DNA of 64,000 bases from Betaproteobacteria bacterium (GCA_016195915.1 JACPYS010000004.1:105052-169051); one strand, 5' to 3'; positions 46,338 to 58,446 are shown, counted from the stretch's first letter. Notes: generated by a model not told the origin, from the letters alone. Numbers and translations are program-made.

Positions 46338-48296
46338 TCAGGCCGCTTTCTTCGCTGCATCCGGCTTGAACGTCTTCGCGTCGCGCACCTTGACGTCGGC
46401 CGAAATCGAGCCGGTGCGGCCGTCCTCGTATTTCACCTGCGCCTCGACGTGGATGCTCGTCCTGCCGTCGTAGAGGGCGTCGACCAGCGGGGCGTACCTT
46501 TCGCCGATATAGCCGCGGCGCACCTTGCGCGTGCGAGTGAGTTCGCCGTCGTCCGCGTCGAGTTCCTTGTGCAGGATCAGGAAGCGGTGAATCTGGGAAT
46601 TGGCGATCTCGGGTTCGAATGCGAGGTCGGCATTGACCTTTTCAACGCACTCGCGCACCAGGTCGTAGACCGTGTCCTGCGATGCGAGATCGGTATAGCC
46701 CGAATACGACAGATTCCTCCGCTCCGCCCAGTTGCCCACCGCCTCGATGTCGATATTGATGAACGCGCAGGCCCGGTCCCGTCCCTGGCCGAAGGCGACC
46801 GCCTCCTTGATGTACGGGAAGAACTTGAGCTTGTTCTCGAGATATTTGGGCGCGAACAGCGTGCCGTCGATCAGCGTGCCCACGTCTTTCACCCGGTCGA
46901 TGATCTTGAGGTGCCCGTCGGGGTCCATGAAACCGGCGTCGCCGGTGTGGAACCACCCCTCGGCATCCTTCGCATCGGCGGTGGCCTGCGGGTTCTTGTA
47001 GTACTCCTTGAACAGACCAGGCGAGCGGATCAAGAGCTCTCTCTGCGGCGTGAATTTCAACTCCACGCCAGCCACCGCCGGCCCGACCGTGTCGGCCTTC
47101 ACCTGCCCGTTGGGCTGGACGCACACGAACACGCTGGTCTCGGTCGAGCCGTAGAGCTGCTTCAGATTGATGCCGATCGAGCGGTAGAACCGGAACAGGT
47201 CCGGGCCGATCGCCTCCCCCGCGGTGTATGCCACGCGCACCCGGCTCATGCCGAGCACGTTGCGCAGGGGCCCGTACAGGCAGATGTCGCCCAGCGTGTA
47301 GAGCAGCCTGTCCGCGACGGACACCGGCTTGCCGTCGAGCAGCCTGCCGCCGACGTTCTGCGCGACGCCCATGAAATAGTGGTAGGCCTTGCGCCCTCCC
47401 CACCACAGGTCCTCGATGCGGATCGACACTTGGGTGAGCAGCGCTTCGAGCACCCGCGGCGGCGCGAAGTAGTAGGTCGGGCCGATTTCGCGCATGTCCG
47501 ACATCACCGTCTCAGAGGATTCCGGGCAGCAGATGCAGTAGCCGGTGACGTAGGGCTGAGCGTAGGAAAAGATGTTCTGCCCGATCCAGGCCGGTGGCAG
47601 GTAGGCGAGCACCTCATCGGTCTCGTTCAGCCCCTCCATCTTCGCCGCGGCGAGCGCGCTGTCGATCAGCGCGGCATGGGTGAGCACCACGCCCTTGGGG
47701 TGACCCGTGGTGCCGGAAGTGAAAAACATCGCAGCAGTGTCCTCGCTGCCGCCCTTTGCGACTTCCGCACTGTAGAAACCGGGGTGTGCCTTGTCGTACT
47801 CGTCGCCAAGCGCCGTCAGCTTCTCGTAGTCCATCAGCTGCTGCTGAGCGTAGTGGCGCATTCCGCGCGGATCGTCGAAGCAGATGCGCTTGAGCGACGG
47901 GCACTGCGCCAGAATCTCGAGCAGCTTGTCGACCTGCTCCTGATCTTCCACCACCGCGAAGGCAATCTCGGCGTTCTGGATCGGGTAGGCCATTTCCGCG
48001 GCCACCGAATCCTGGTACATCGGCACCGGAATGCCGCCGATCGCCTGTGCGGCGCAGATTGCCCAATACAGGCGCGGGCGGTTGTCTCCGATCACCGCAA
48101 CGTGTTCGCCGCGCTTGAATCCGAGCGCCGCCAGCCCGCAGGCGATGCGCCGCACCTCGCGGGCCACATCGCTCCAGGCGTGGGTCTGCCAGATACCCAG
48201 ATCCTTCTCGCGGATGGCTGGCCGCGCGCCGCGCACCTCGGCGTGGTGCGCAAGCAGTTTTGGAAACGTGTCGAACCGGGACAGGTCTTCCTGCAT
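46338..48296 (-). CDS. Long-chain-type acyl-CoA synthetase (AMP-binding)
   Basis: A 652-residue ligase of the same large class as the one at 30494. The ATP loop is MFFTSGTTGHPKGVVLTHAA, the adenine motif is KQLYGSTETSVFVCVQ, and the A7 motif is FHTGDAGFMDPDGHLKIIDR. The C-terminal domain is complete. ATG 48296 is preferred because AAGGAGGA lies 6 bases upstream; ATG 48302 is too close to it. It is the promoter-proximal gene of the second transporter cluster and divergent from the Crp/Fnr regulator. Confidence 0.91.
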   Translation of the reverse strand: MQEDLSRFDTFPKLLAHHAEVRGARPAIREKDLGIWQTHAWSDVAREVRRIACGLAALGFKRGEHVAVIGDNRPRLYWAICAAQAIGGIPVPMYQDSVAAEMAYPIQNAEIAFAVVEDQEQVDKLLEILAQCPSLKRICFDDPRGMRHYAQQQLMDYEKLTALGDEYDKAHPGFYSAEVAKGGSEDTAAMFFTSGTTGHPKGVVLTHAALIDSALAAAKMEGLNETDEVLAYLPPAWIGQNIFSYAQPYVTGYCICCPESSETVMSDMREIGPTYYFAPPRVLEALLTQVSIRIEDLWWGGRKAYHYFMGVAQNVGGRLLDGKPVSVADRLLYTLGDICLYGPLRNVLGMSRVRVAYTAGEAIGPDLFRFYRSIGINLKQLYGSTETSVFVCVQPNGQVKADTVGPAVAGVELKFTPQRELLIRSPGLFKEYYKNPQATADAKDAEGWFHTGDAGFMDPDGHLKIIDRVKDVGTLIDGTLFAPKYLENKLKFFPYIKEAVAFGQGRDRACAFINIDIEAVGNWAERRNLSYSGYTDLASQDTVYDLVRECVEKVNADLAFEPEIANSQIHRFLILHKELDADDGELTRTRKVRRGYIGERYAPLVDALYDGRTSIHVEAQVKYEDGRTGSISADVKVRDAKTFKPDAAKKAA

Positions 48297-48434
48297 GCTC
48301 ATTCCTCCTTCGGTCGGGAACCTGCGGCGCGGATCGCTCTTGTTCGATACGGCGCGTGCGCCCTGCGCAGCCTGTGGATTTTACCCAAAGGCCGGTCCCG
48401 CTGCTGGGGCGCAAGTCTACGGGAGCGCGACGGC

Positions 48435-48462
48435 TATAATTGTCGCTGCGCAGACAATTATG
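48435..48462. promoter_or_regulatory. Divergent promoter region with perfect 9-8-9 palindrome
   Basis: Arms ATAATTGTC (48436-48444) and GACAATTAT (48453-48461) surround GCTGCGCA. The left arm overlaps a consensus -10 TATAAT (48435-48440) for the plus-strand regulator. The right arm gives CATAAT on the minus strand (48457-48462) toward the synthetase operon. Neither has a convincing -35. The symmetric TTGTC-N8-GACAA core is compatible with a Crp/Fnr-family dimer. It probably mediates autoregulation and control of the divergent operon. Confidence 0.75.
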
Positions 48463-48470
48463 GCGACAAA

Positions 48471-49148
48471 GTGTCCGGACTTGCAGAATCGTTGCGCCAG
48501 TCGCTCTGGGGCCGCGAACTGAGCGACGCCGAGTTTGCCCGGGCTGCCGCCGGCGTGCACGAACGGCGGGTGCCCGCGGGGGACATGGTGTGCCGCAAGG
48601 ACGAGCCGGTGGATGCCTGGATCGGAGTGTTGGAGGGGCTGGTGAAGCTCGCCATCCTTTCGGCCAGCGGCAAATCCGCCACCTTGACCGGTGTGCCGGC
48701 GGGCGGCTGGTTCGGCGAGGGCTCGCTGCTCAAACGGGAGCCGCGCAAATACGAGGTCATCGCACTGCGCGACAGCCGCATCGCTTTCATGAGGCGCGGC
48801 ACTTTCCGCTGGCTCACCGAGCACAGCCTCGCCTTCAACCGCTTCCTGATCCGGCAGCTGAACGAGCGACTGGGCCAGTTCATCGGCATGGTCGAATACG
48901 ACCGTTTGCTCGGCGCCGACGGGCGCGTGGCAAGATGCCTGGCCACGCTGTTCAACCCGGTGCTCTATCCGGGCGATGGGCTGCGCCTGCGCATTTCGCA
49001 GGAGGAGATCGGACTGCTCTGCGGGCTGTCGCGCCAGCGCGTCAACCGCGCCCTCGGCCGGCTCGAAACCGAAGCTCTTGTGCGCCCGGAGTACGGCGCG
49101 ATCACCGTGCTCGATCTGGAGCGCCTGCGGCGTTTTGACGGGGCTTGA
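48471..49148 (+). CDS. Crp/Fnr-family transcriptional regulator
   Basis: A 225-residue regulator with an N-terminal cyclic-nucleotide-binding fold (about 20-130; segment PAGGWFGEGSLLKREPRKYE) and a C-terminal winged helix (about 150-220). The recognition helix region is ISQEEIGLLCGLSRQRVNRA. Fnr-type iron-sulfur cysteines are absent. The Arg-Ser of the cAMP-binding PBC is not evident (KREPRKYEV), so the effector is probably not cAMP. GTG 48471 is used because no in-frame ATG lies nearby. A perfect palindrome just upstream overlaps its -10. Confidence 0.88.
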   Translation: MSGLAESLRQSLWGRELSDAEFARAAAGVHERRVPAGDMVCRKDEPVDAWIGVLEGLVKLAILSASGKSATLTGVPAGGWFGEGSLLKREPRKYEVIALRDSRIAFMRRGTFRWLTEHSLAFNRFLIRQLNERLGQFIGMVEYDRLLGADGRVARCLATLFNPVLYPGDGLRLRISQEEIGLLCGLSRQRVNRALGRLETEALVRPEYGAITVLDLERLRRFDGA

Positions 49149-49244
49149 ATCGACGGGAGACGGGAATGTCTGCTGAAATAGCACCGGCCGAGGGCCGCAT
49201 CACCGGGCGATGAGAGCGGGTTGCCTGATTGGCGACAACGCCGG

Positions 49245-51122
49245 TCAGCGCGCGCTCTTGAGTCGCTTGACCTGTTCCTCGTAGGTACCGAGGAACTCGC
49301 GTCCGAACACCTTGAGGAAGTCATCCTCGGCCTCGCTCGTCAGCTTTGCGTGCACCTCGACGAACAGGTCCCAGAGTTTCGCTTTGCGGTTGAGGCTCAT
49401 GCCCCCCTTCTTGTCGTATTCCGCCTCGAGCAGTTGCGGTTCGAGCCGCTTGATCGACCCGATGAGCGCCGCTCGCATGCCCGCCATCAGCGCGATTTCG
49501 TGCGCGCGCAGGTCATCGCAGGCATCGTGCACCGCCTGAACCGGCTGCAGGAAACCGCCGGTGCGCTCGCCCGAGTCGAACAGATACGTGATCGCCTCCT
49601 CCGGATTGGTCACCAGCTTGAGCGGATTGTTGTTGCGCGACGCGACCATCGTGCGGTCCTCGGTGCGCATCTCCTTTTTCATTTCGCTGCGCGCAAGCAG
49701 CAACTCGACCAGCCCGTCGATCGCCGCGCGCACGATCGCACCGCTGTCGCGCATGAAAGCGGTGGCATCCTCGTCGCGCACCTTGATGCTGTGGATGCGC
49801 GCGCCCTCGAGAAAAGCTTCGACCAAGGCGTGCACCTCGGGAGGAACCGCTGCGGAAACATCCGCCGGAGCAGGAACCGAATCGGGCGCCACATCGGGCG
49901 CACTCGCCGCCAGTGCAGCAAATTCCGCAGGGCGCGGGCCCGTGAAAGTCGGCTCGTTGAAAATCTCGTTGTCGGTGGGCGCCGCCGCGGATGGCGCGGG
50001 CGAGTCCGGTGCCGGCGCAGAAAATTCAGCTGGACGCTCGCCCGAGAAGGTCGGCTCGTCGAAGATTTCGAAATCGATATCGGATTTTTCCGCCTCCTCG
50101 GGCTTCTCCGTCTCCGTTGGCTCCTTCGCATCTTCGGAATCATCCGAATACTGTTTCAGGAGCGAAACCCCGACAAGTTCCTTGGGACGCTCGCCTACGA
50201 ACGTGGGCTCGTTGAATATCGCATCGTCGGATTCGGCTGGTGGTGGCGGTGATGGCGGCGGCGGCGCCGGGGCAGGCGCGGACGGCTCGAGCTGCTGGAA
50301 ATCCGCGAGCTTGCCCACGAATGTCGGTTCTGCAAGATCCGCATCGTCCTCGGATGGAGGAGCCGGCGAGGGGCGAGGGGCCGGCGCGGACGGTTCGAGC
50401 TGCTGAAAATCCGCGAGCTTGCCCACGAATGTCGGTTCTGCAAGATCCGCATCGTCTTCGGGAGGAGGAGCCGGCGAGGGGCGAGGGGCCGGCGCGGGCG
50501 GCTTGATGAGATGCTGGAAGTCCTCGAGCTTGCCTACGAACGTCGGCTCTGCAAGATCCTCATCGTCCTCCGGGAGGGGAGCCGGCGCGGGGCGCGGGGG
50601 CGGTGCAGCCGCCGGAGTCCGGGGCGATGGTTCCGCCGGAACTCGGGCAGCCTGTTCTTCCACCGCCGGCTTCACACGGCGTCGCAGTTCCTTCAGTAAC
50701 TCGTCGGCTTCGGCCTTCGAATCGGATGGAACATCCGCTTCCCGAGGTTTGGGTTTTTCCTCGACCGCATAGGAGGGTGCCGCGCGCGCCGGTGCTGCAC
50801 TGGGACGGACATCGCGCATGATCAGCCTGAATTCGCCAATCACGAGCTGGTCGCCTGTCTTCACCTTCGCCTTCACGCCCGGCCCGACGCGCGTTGCGTT
50901 GACCATCACCGGATTGATCTTCGAAACCACCGACAGCACGCACTCGCCGTTTTCCGTATCGAGAACAGCGTGAAGCCGCGATACATACTTGTGCGGGTCC
51001 TCGAGCGCAACCGAGCATTCCGCACCGCGCCCGATGGTCGCACGGTCGGCCACTATCGTGCGCGTGCCCATCGCGATGGCGCCCGCGCCCTGACCTGAGC
51101 TGACCTCGATCACGTAAGACAT
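49245..51122 (-). CDS. tagH: Type VI secretion-associated FHA-domain protein (TagH/Fha-like) with six EPTF repeats
   Basis: A 625-residue protein. The N-terminal FHA domain (about 20-95) has the pThr-binding pattern IGRGAECSVALEDPHKYVSR then LHAVLD. A long proline/acid-rich linker contains six copies of EPTF-x-G, with Thr at about residues 194, 231, 267, 307, 358 and 392. The C-terminal roughly 190 residues match the T6SS FHA-protein domain, with NNNPLKLVTNPEEAITYLFD and DDLRAHEIALMAGMRAALIG. In other T6SSs the FHA protein is phosphorylated by PpkA, and a PpkA-like kinase is encoded upstream in this cluster. ATG 51122 is preceded by GAGGA. Confidence 0.87.
   Translation of the reverse strand: MSYVIEVSSGQGAGAIAMGTRTIVADRATIGRGAECSVALEDPHKYVSRLHAVLDTENGECVLSVVSKINPVMVNATRVGPGVKAKVKTGDQLVIGEFRLIMRDVRPSAAPARAAPSYAVEEKPKPREADVPSDSKAEADELLKELRRRVKPAVEEQAARVPAEPSPRTPAAAPPPRPAPAPLPEDDEDLAEPTFVGKLEDFQHLIKPPAPAPRPSPAPPPEDDADLAEPTFVGKLADFQQLEPSAPAPRPSPAPPSEDDADLAEPTFVGKLADFQQLEPSAPAPAPPPPSPPPPAESDDAIFNEPTFVGERPKELVGVSLLKQYSDDSEDAKEPTETEKPEEAEKSDIDFEIFDEPTFSGERPAEFSAPAPDSPAPSAAAPTDNEIFNEPTFTGPRPAEFAALAASAPDVAPDSVPAPADVSAAVPPEVHALVEAFLEGARIHSIKVRDEDATAFMRDSGAIVRAAIDGLVELLLARSEMKKEMRTEDRTMVASRNNNPLKLVTNPEEAITYLFDSGERTGGFLQPVQAVHDACDDLRAHEIALMAGMRAALIGSIKRLEPQLLEAEYDKKGGMSLNRKAKLWDLFVEVHAKLTSEAEDDFLKVFGREFLGTYEEQVKRLKSAR
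49930..50560 (-). repeat. Six-fold EPTF coding repeats in the FHA protein linker
   Basis: Units of the form acid-rich/(A,N,D)-EPTF-(V,S,T)-G followed by proline-rich spacer recur at uneven spacing of 34-51 residues. The central units share nearly identical DNA (AAATCCGCGAGCTTGCCCAC recurs), indicating recent tandem duplication. The flanking units have diverged while keeping EPTF. Confidence 0.8.
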
Positions 51123-51167
51123 CAACAACAGTCCTCGAAGTGCGTGATTTGACTCACGTTTTTTGAA

Positions 51168-51944
51168 CTATACACCGTTCGCCCTCATGCTACATCCATT
51201 CAGCCACCCGTGTTCCGCCCAGCGCCCGTCGAGCAATGCGCAAAAAAGGCGACCCGCCGGAAGCGAATCGCTCGCCAGCAAGCACGGCACTCGGCCTTTC
51301 GACCCAATCGTCCACCAAAGTGCAAGATCCTGCGCGGCACCCTCCGACACTCCGCGCAACCTCTCGGTGACCAGACGCTCATCCTGCTCCAATGCAAATC
51401 CAAGAAACCGGCTTTCGGCGGGCTTGGAGGAGGGGCTTGGGCCGGCGGAAACAGAACCTGCCACGGCTGCCAGCGGGAAAGCCAATGCGGCAACCCGTGC
51501 GTCAAATGTCTCCGCGTTCCCCGCCGGACCGAGCGCATCGAGCGCAGCCGAAGAAATCGCCGCGAGCCATTCGTTCGCAGCGTCGAGTGTCGCGGCACCG
51601 TCGAGGTGAGCCCGCGCAATTCCGGCAGCAATGGTGAGCGGAAAGTAGCGTCCCACGCGGTCCGCGCTCGGCAGGACGATGCCGATCCAGGCGCGCTCGG
51701 TGACCATGCGTGCAGGAATGAAGAAACGCCAGACTGCGGCCTCCAGGAAGCTACTGGGCCATGCTTCACCCAGGTCGCCGCGGCTCGACGCAATGCCTGC
51801 CTGCAGCCACGCATCCCAGACCTCGATAAACCCGGACGGGAGACGCCGGGAGAGAAAATCACCCTTCGAGGGAAGCTTGCCGAAAAAGCCCGTCTCGGCA
51901 TGCCCCGCCGCGCGCGTCGGTGGAACAGCGCTCTGTGGGATCAC
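51168..51944 (-). CDS. tagF: Type VI secretion-associated protein TagF (ImpM family)
   Basis: A 258-residue protein beginning with the TagF/ImpM signature ETGFFGKLPSKGDFLSRRLP then SGFIEVWDAWLQ. Further conserved segments are FLEAAVWRFFIPARMVTERA and GIVLPSADRVGRYFPLTIAA. TagF proteins act as post-translational regulators of T6SS firing in systems with PpkA and Fha. The GTG at 51944 is chosen since it follows the TssM stop by 7 bases. The frame is open further upstream inside tssM, so a longer N-terminus is possible. Confidence 0.84.
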   Translation of the reverse strand: MIPQSAVPPTRAAGHAETGFFGKLPSKGDFLSRRLPSGFIEVWDAWLQAGIASSRGDLGEAWPSSFLEAAVWRFFIPARMVTERAWIGIVLPSADRVGRYFPLTIAAGIARAHLDGAATLDAANEWLAAISSAALDALGPAGNAETFDARVAALAFPLAAVAGSVSAGPSPSSKPAESRFLGFALEQDERLVTERLRGVSEGAAQDLALWWTIGSKGRVPCLLASDSLPAGRLFCALLDGRWAEHGWLNGCSMRANGV

Positions 51945-51951
51945 GCCGGAT

Positions 51952-53901
51952 TCAGCGTTTCGGAACAGCGTCGATTCTTCGGCGCGCGTCCTCGACCAGG
52001 GCCGGATCAAATGGCAGGCCGGCAGAAATCGGCCGTGACTCGAGCGCTGCCATCAGATGCCCTTCCAGGTCTGCCGCGGGGACGCGGCGCAGGACGCTGC
52101 CTGCGGCCGAAACCAAGGCCTTTGGTTGGAGCAGCCTGTCGTCGAACATCATCGTGTACGCCGCGAGCAGCGGCGACAGTTCCGACGGATCTCGAGCCGA
52201 GCGTAATGCCTGTTCCAGCGCGTAGGTGAGGCGCGGCAGCAGCAGCTCGCCCACCGCCCGGCGATAGGCTTGTGACTCGCGCTCCGGGAGTTCGGCCGGC
52301 TGCAAGCCGAATCCCGCGCCGGCCTTCGCGGCGTCATTGCGCCTGGCATACCCGCCCGGCAGATCGCGGAGCCCGTTGAGCAGCTGCACAACTGCCACCG
52401 GATCGCCCGCCGGCGCCCCGGGCAGCGCTTCGAGCTTGTTTTTCAACGCGGCCACCTGGGCCCGGGATTCAGTCACGATGGACCGATTGGCAAGGAAGCT
52501 CATTGTCCAGACCGTCACCAGTCCCACAGTCACAAGTGCCGACGCCGAATAAGCTGCCATCACCGCGCGACGGCGTTTCGCTTCCGCTTGCTCGTTCAGG
52601 CCAGCGAGGCCGGACTCCATGAAAACCACCTCGCGCAGCAGCCGGATGAGAAAGAAACTCTTGCCGCTCGACACTGCAGGAGGCAGAACCTTGCGCTCGA
52701 GGTTGAAGCTGCGCGCGAGCGTGCCGAGCACACGGTCGATCGGGCTGCCTTCCTGAGTCCCGCTGGTGAAATAGACGCCGCGCAACAACGGCGTGCCCTG
52801 TTCGGCCGAGCCGCGAAATGCGCGCTCGACGAAGTGCACCAGCCGCGGCCCGAGGGCACTGAACTGTTGCGGGAACGTATACGCGATCGAGCGGCGCTGC
52901 GGGTCGTACTCCTCGCGAAGTCGCTCGATCAGCCGGGAATAGAGTTGCCGCTCGAGTCGGGCAAACTCCGTGCTCAGGCTGCTGCCGTAATCCGCGCTGT
53001 CGCCGGCGGCGAGCGGAAAGGTCACGCCCCAGACCTGTTCGCGCGCCTCGCGGCCCAGGTCGCCGAAAAATTCCATGAACCCCGCAAGCAGATCGGTCTT
53101 GGTGACCAGCAGATAGATCGGAAAGCGCACCCCGAGATGGATGTAAATGTCGGCGATCCGCTGGCGCACGTTCATCGCGTAGAGCCTGCGCTGCTCCTCG
53201 TCCTGCGACAGCAGGTCGGAGACGCTTACGGTGACGAGCGCGCCGTTCAGCGGCTGGCGCGGCCTGAACTTCTTGAGCAGGTCGAGAAAGCCCTCCCACG
53301 CCGCCCGGTCCACCTGGTTTTCGCTGTCCTGGGTCGTGTAGCGGCCCGCGGTGTCGAGCAGCACTGCTTCATCGGTGAACCACCAGTCGCAGTTGCGTGT
53401 GCCGCCCACGCCCTTCACCGCCTGGCCCGAGTCGCTCGATTCGAGCGGAAAGCGCAAGCCCGAGTTGATGAGTGCCGTGGTCTTGCCCGAGCCCGGAGCG
53501 CCGATGATCACGTACCAGGGCAGTTGGTACAGGTACTGCCGCTCGCCCGCGCGATTGCGCAGCCTCGACTGCAGAACCGCCATCGACTCCGCGAACCGGT
53601 TGCGCAGCGCCTCGATCTCGCGCGAGGCCTTCGCCACTGCAGAGCTTTCGTCGACTCCAGCGATTCCTCTTAGCAGCTTGAGATTCGCGGCGCGCGTGCG
53701 CCACAATCGCGCCAGTTCGAAGGCAATCCATGCAAGCACGATCACGGCGGCCAGGATGCCGCGGCTGGTATCGGATTCCAGCGGCCGTCGTCCGAACAGC
53801 AGCAGCACATCCCCGACAAACCACGCCGCGAGCACCAGCGCGACCGCTGCGAATGCGCCCAGCGCGACCCGGTTCTTCAGCCAACTCGCAATGCGGATCA
53901 T
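51952..53901 (-). CDS. tssM: Type VI secretion system membrane protein TssM (IcmF), short form
   Basis: An inner-membrane T6SS complex subunit. Two N-terminal helices are present (VALGAFAAVALVLAAWFVG, then ILAAVIVLAWIAFELARL). The cytosolic NTPase has Walker A IIGAPGSGKTTALINSGLRF and DTAGRY, and a third membrane helix lies near residues 448-473. Full TssM proteins usually exceed 1,100 residues with a large periplasmic domain. This one is 649 residues and stops soon after the third helix region (DPALVEDARRRIDAVPKR), so most of the periplasmic part is missing. It starts 7 bases after the TssL stop. Confidence 0.88.
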   Translation of the reverse strand: MIRIASWLKNRVALGAFAAVALVLAAWFVGDVLLLFGRRPLESDTSRGILAAVIVLAWIAFELARLWRTRAANLKLLRGIAGVDESSAVAKASREIEALRNRFAESMAVLQSRLRNRAGERQYLYQLPWYVIIGAPGSGKTTALINSGLRFPLESSDSGQAVKGVGGTRNCDWWFTDEAVLLDTAGRYTTQDSENQVDRAAWEGFLDLLKKFRPRQPLNGALVTVSVSDLLSQDEEQRRLYAMNVRQRIADIYIHLGVRFPIYLLVTKTDLLAGFMEFFGDLGREAREQVWGVTFPLAAGDSADYGSSLSTEFARLERQLYSRLIERLREEYDPQRRSIAYTFPQQFSALGPRLVHFVERAFRGSAEQGTPLLRGVYFTSGTQEGSPIDRVLGTLARSFNLERKVLPPAVSSGKSFFLIRLLREVVFMESGLAGLNEQAEAKRRRAVMAAYSASALVTVGLVTVWTMSFLANRSIVTESRAQVAALKNKLEALPGAPAGDPVAVVQLLNGLRDLPGGYARRNDAAKAGAGFGLQPAELPERESQAYRRAVGELLLPRLTYALEQALRSARDPSELSPLLAAYTMMFDDRLLQPKALVSAAGSVLRRVPAADLEGHLMAALESRPISAGLPFDPALVEDARRRIDAVPKR

Positions 53902-53908
53902 CGAATGC

Positions 53909-55300
53909 TCACAACGGTGCGCTCAAGATCACCACCACCCGGCGGTTCTTTCGCCGGTCTTGCTCGGTATCGTTCGGCGCCACCGGTTCGGAATCGGCCA
54001 CGCCTTCGGCCCGCATCCGCCCGGGTTGTGCCAACAGCGGCGCCATCATGCGCACGACGGACGCGGCACGCTCGCTCGAAAGTTCCCAGTTGGAGGGAAA
54101 ACGCGCGGTGCGGATCGGCCGGCTGTCGGTATGACCCGTCACTACAATGGATCCCGGCGTCGCATGCAGCGCTTTCCCGATACGCAGCACGATGGGTGCG
54201 TACTTCGACTCTACGCTGGCGCTGCCCGAGGCGAACAACTCCGTGGCATTGATGGTGACCACGCTTGTGCGCTCGTCTTCACGGAGTTGAATCAGCCCTT
54301 GCCGGATCTCCTCGGCAAGGAGCTTCGACATCCGCTCAACCGGTACCGCGGGTAGCGCGCCGCGGACCAGTGTGACCGGCTTCGCCCGCATCCGCGCAAG
54401 TTCCGCGTATACCGGTTGCGCTTCCTCGGAAAGCAGGGAGCGGTACACGAGATACACCCCCCCGAGCAAGGCCACGCAGCTCGATGCAACGACCCAGAAC
54501 GCGAGCCAGCCCGGAATCTTGCGCTTCGTGATTTCAGCGCCTTTCCAGCTTAGCGACAATTCGGGCGCGTCGGGCAGGCCACGCTGTGCGCGAACCAGGC
54601 CGCTCACCCGGTCGCGAATCTCCGTGAGCGCGGCACGAGCGTTTTTCTGGTCTCGGTAGCGGCCCTCGTAGCCCAGAGCGAGGCAGATGCAAAACAGTTC
54701 AAGCAAATCGAGATTCCCGGCTGGATCCTGTTCGAGCTTTTCCAGCAACGCGAAAAATTCCTCACGCGCCCACGGCTCGCCGTGCCGGGTACGCAGAAGA
54801 TTCGTCGTGTCCCAGTCGGAATACGATCCCCAGGGCGTCGACAAAACTGCCTCGTCGATCAGCGAGCACAGCGCGATGCTCGCCGCAGTCACCGTTTCCG
54901 CCCTCTCTCCGGCGGCGTTGGCGGTTTCCTCGAACGCCGTCAGCCGCTCCAACAACGTATCGCGCAACCCGGCGGGATCGGAATGGCTGACAGTCCAGCG
55001 GAATTGCGGAACGGCCAGAAGCAGCGGATTGGCCGCCGCGACCAGCGCGTTGAGCCCGCTCGCCTGCGCGTTTTCGCCTGAGTCAACCGTGCTGGCAATC
55101 GCACCGGAATCGGAGTCCGTCGCCTTCGGTACATCCGAGGACGACTGCAACTCATCAGTTTCTGGCACAAACGTCGCATCGGGATCCGCGGCAGCGGCTT
55201 GCACCGGTCGTTGCATGACCGTCGCGTCCGGATCTGCGCCGTCAACGCGATGCACAACCGTCGCGTCGGGGTCCGGGTCCTTGTCCTGCGGGGCGTTCAT
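53909..55300 (-). CDS. tssL: Type VI secretion protein TssL (DotU) with C-terminal OmpA domain
   Basis: A 463-residue protein. The N-terminal tail contains three DPDAT motifs (Thr at 14, 27, 43). The DotU domain (about 85-255) includes SIALCSLIDEAVLSTPWGSY and LLELFCICLALGYEGRYRDQ. One membrane helix is IPGWLAFWVVASSCVALLGG. The periplasmic OmpA-like peptidoglycan-binding domain has VVTGHTDSRPIRTARFPSN and LSSERAASVVRMM. Extended TssL-OmpA proteins anchor the T6SS membrane complex to the wall. ATG 55300 is chosen; three GTAAC repeats lie directly upstream. Confidence 0.88.
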   Translation of the reverse strand: MNAPQDKDPDPDATVVHRVDGADPDATVMQRPVQAAAADPDATFVPETDELQSSSDVPKATDSDSGAIASTVDSGENAQASGLNALVAAANPLLLAVPQFRWTVSHSDPAGLRDTLLERLTAFEETANAAGERAETVTAASIALCSLIDEAVLSTPWGSYSDWDTTNLLRTRHGEPWAREEFFALLEKLEQDPAGNLDLLELFCICLALGYEGRYRDQKNARAALTEIRDRVSGLVRAQRGLPDAPELSLSWKGAEITKRKIPGWLAFWVVASSCVALLGGVYLVYRSLLSEEAQPVYAELARMRAKPVTLVRGALPAVPVERMSKLLAEEIRQGLIQLREDERTSVVTINATELFASGSASVESKYAPIVLRIGKALHATPGSIVVTGHTDSRPIRTARFPSNWELSSERAASVVRMMAPLLAQPGRMRAEGVADSEPVAPNDTEQDRRKNRRVVVILSAPL

Positions 55301-55303
55301 CGC

Positions 55304-55322
55304 GTAACCGGTAACAAGTAAC
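55304..55322. repeat. Three GTAAC direct repeats with 7-base period upstream of tssL
   Basis: GTAAC occurs at 55304, 55311 and 55318 on the plus strand. The tract occupies the position of the ribosome-binding site of tssL on the minus strand, where no purine-rich site is visible. Confidence 0.4.
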
Positions 55323-55389
55323 AATAAGGAAACGTCCGGACTTGCCCGTACGCCTTCCGGTAGGCTGTTATTGCAGACCCTTCGTCAAA

Positions 55390-58257
<2,868 letters not shown>

Positions 58258-58417
58258 CGTGTCTGCTCCGGCCGCGCGCAGACCGGCCAGCACGAACTTG
58301 CGCCCGCGTTGGCTGCGCTACAAGAGTTGCTCCGAAATACGGCATACGGCCTGAAAACTCCCCGCGTGTTGAAGCGAGCCGAGACAAATTCTGCCCGTGC
58401 CCATTTAGCAACTGGTA

Positions 58418-58446
58418 ATTATCCGGCGACAAAGGCGCAACAGCAA
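58418..58446 (-). promoter_or_regulatory. Candidate sigma70 promoter of the kinase/T6SS operon
   Basis: On the minus strand, -35 TTGCTG (58441-58446) and -10 GATAAT (58418-58423) are separated by 17 bases. The predicted leader to the kinase ATG is about 150 bases. Confidence 0.5.

Noticed and set aside
51143..51164. Small hairpin CGTGA / TCACG followed by six T residues
   Set aside because: The stem is only 5 bases and it would terminate plus-strand transcripts, but no plus-strand gene precedes it.
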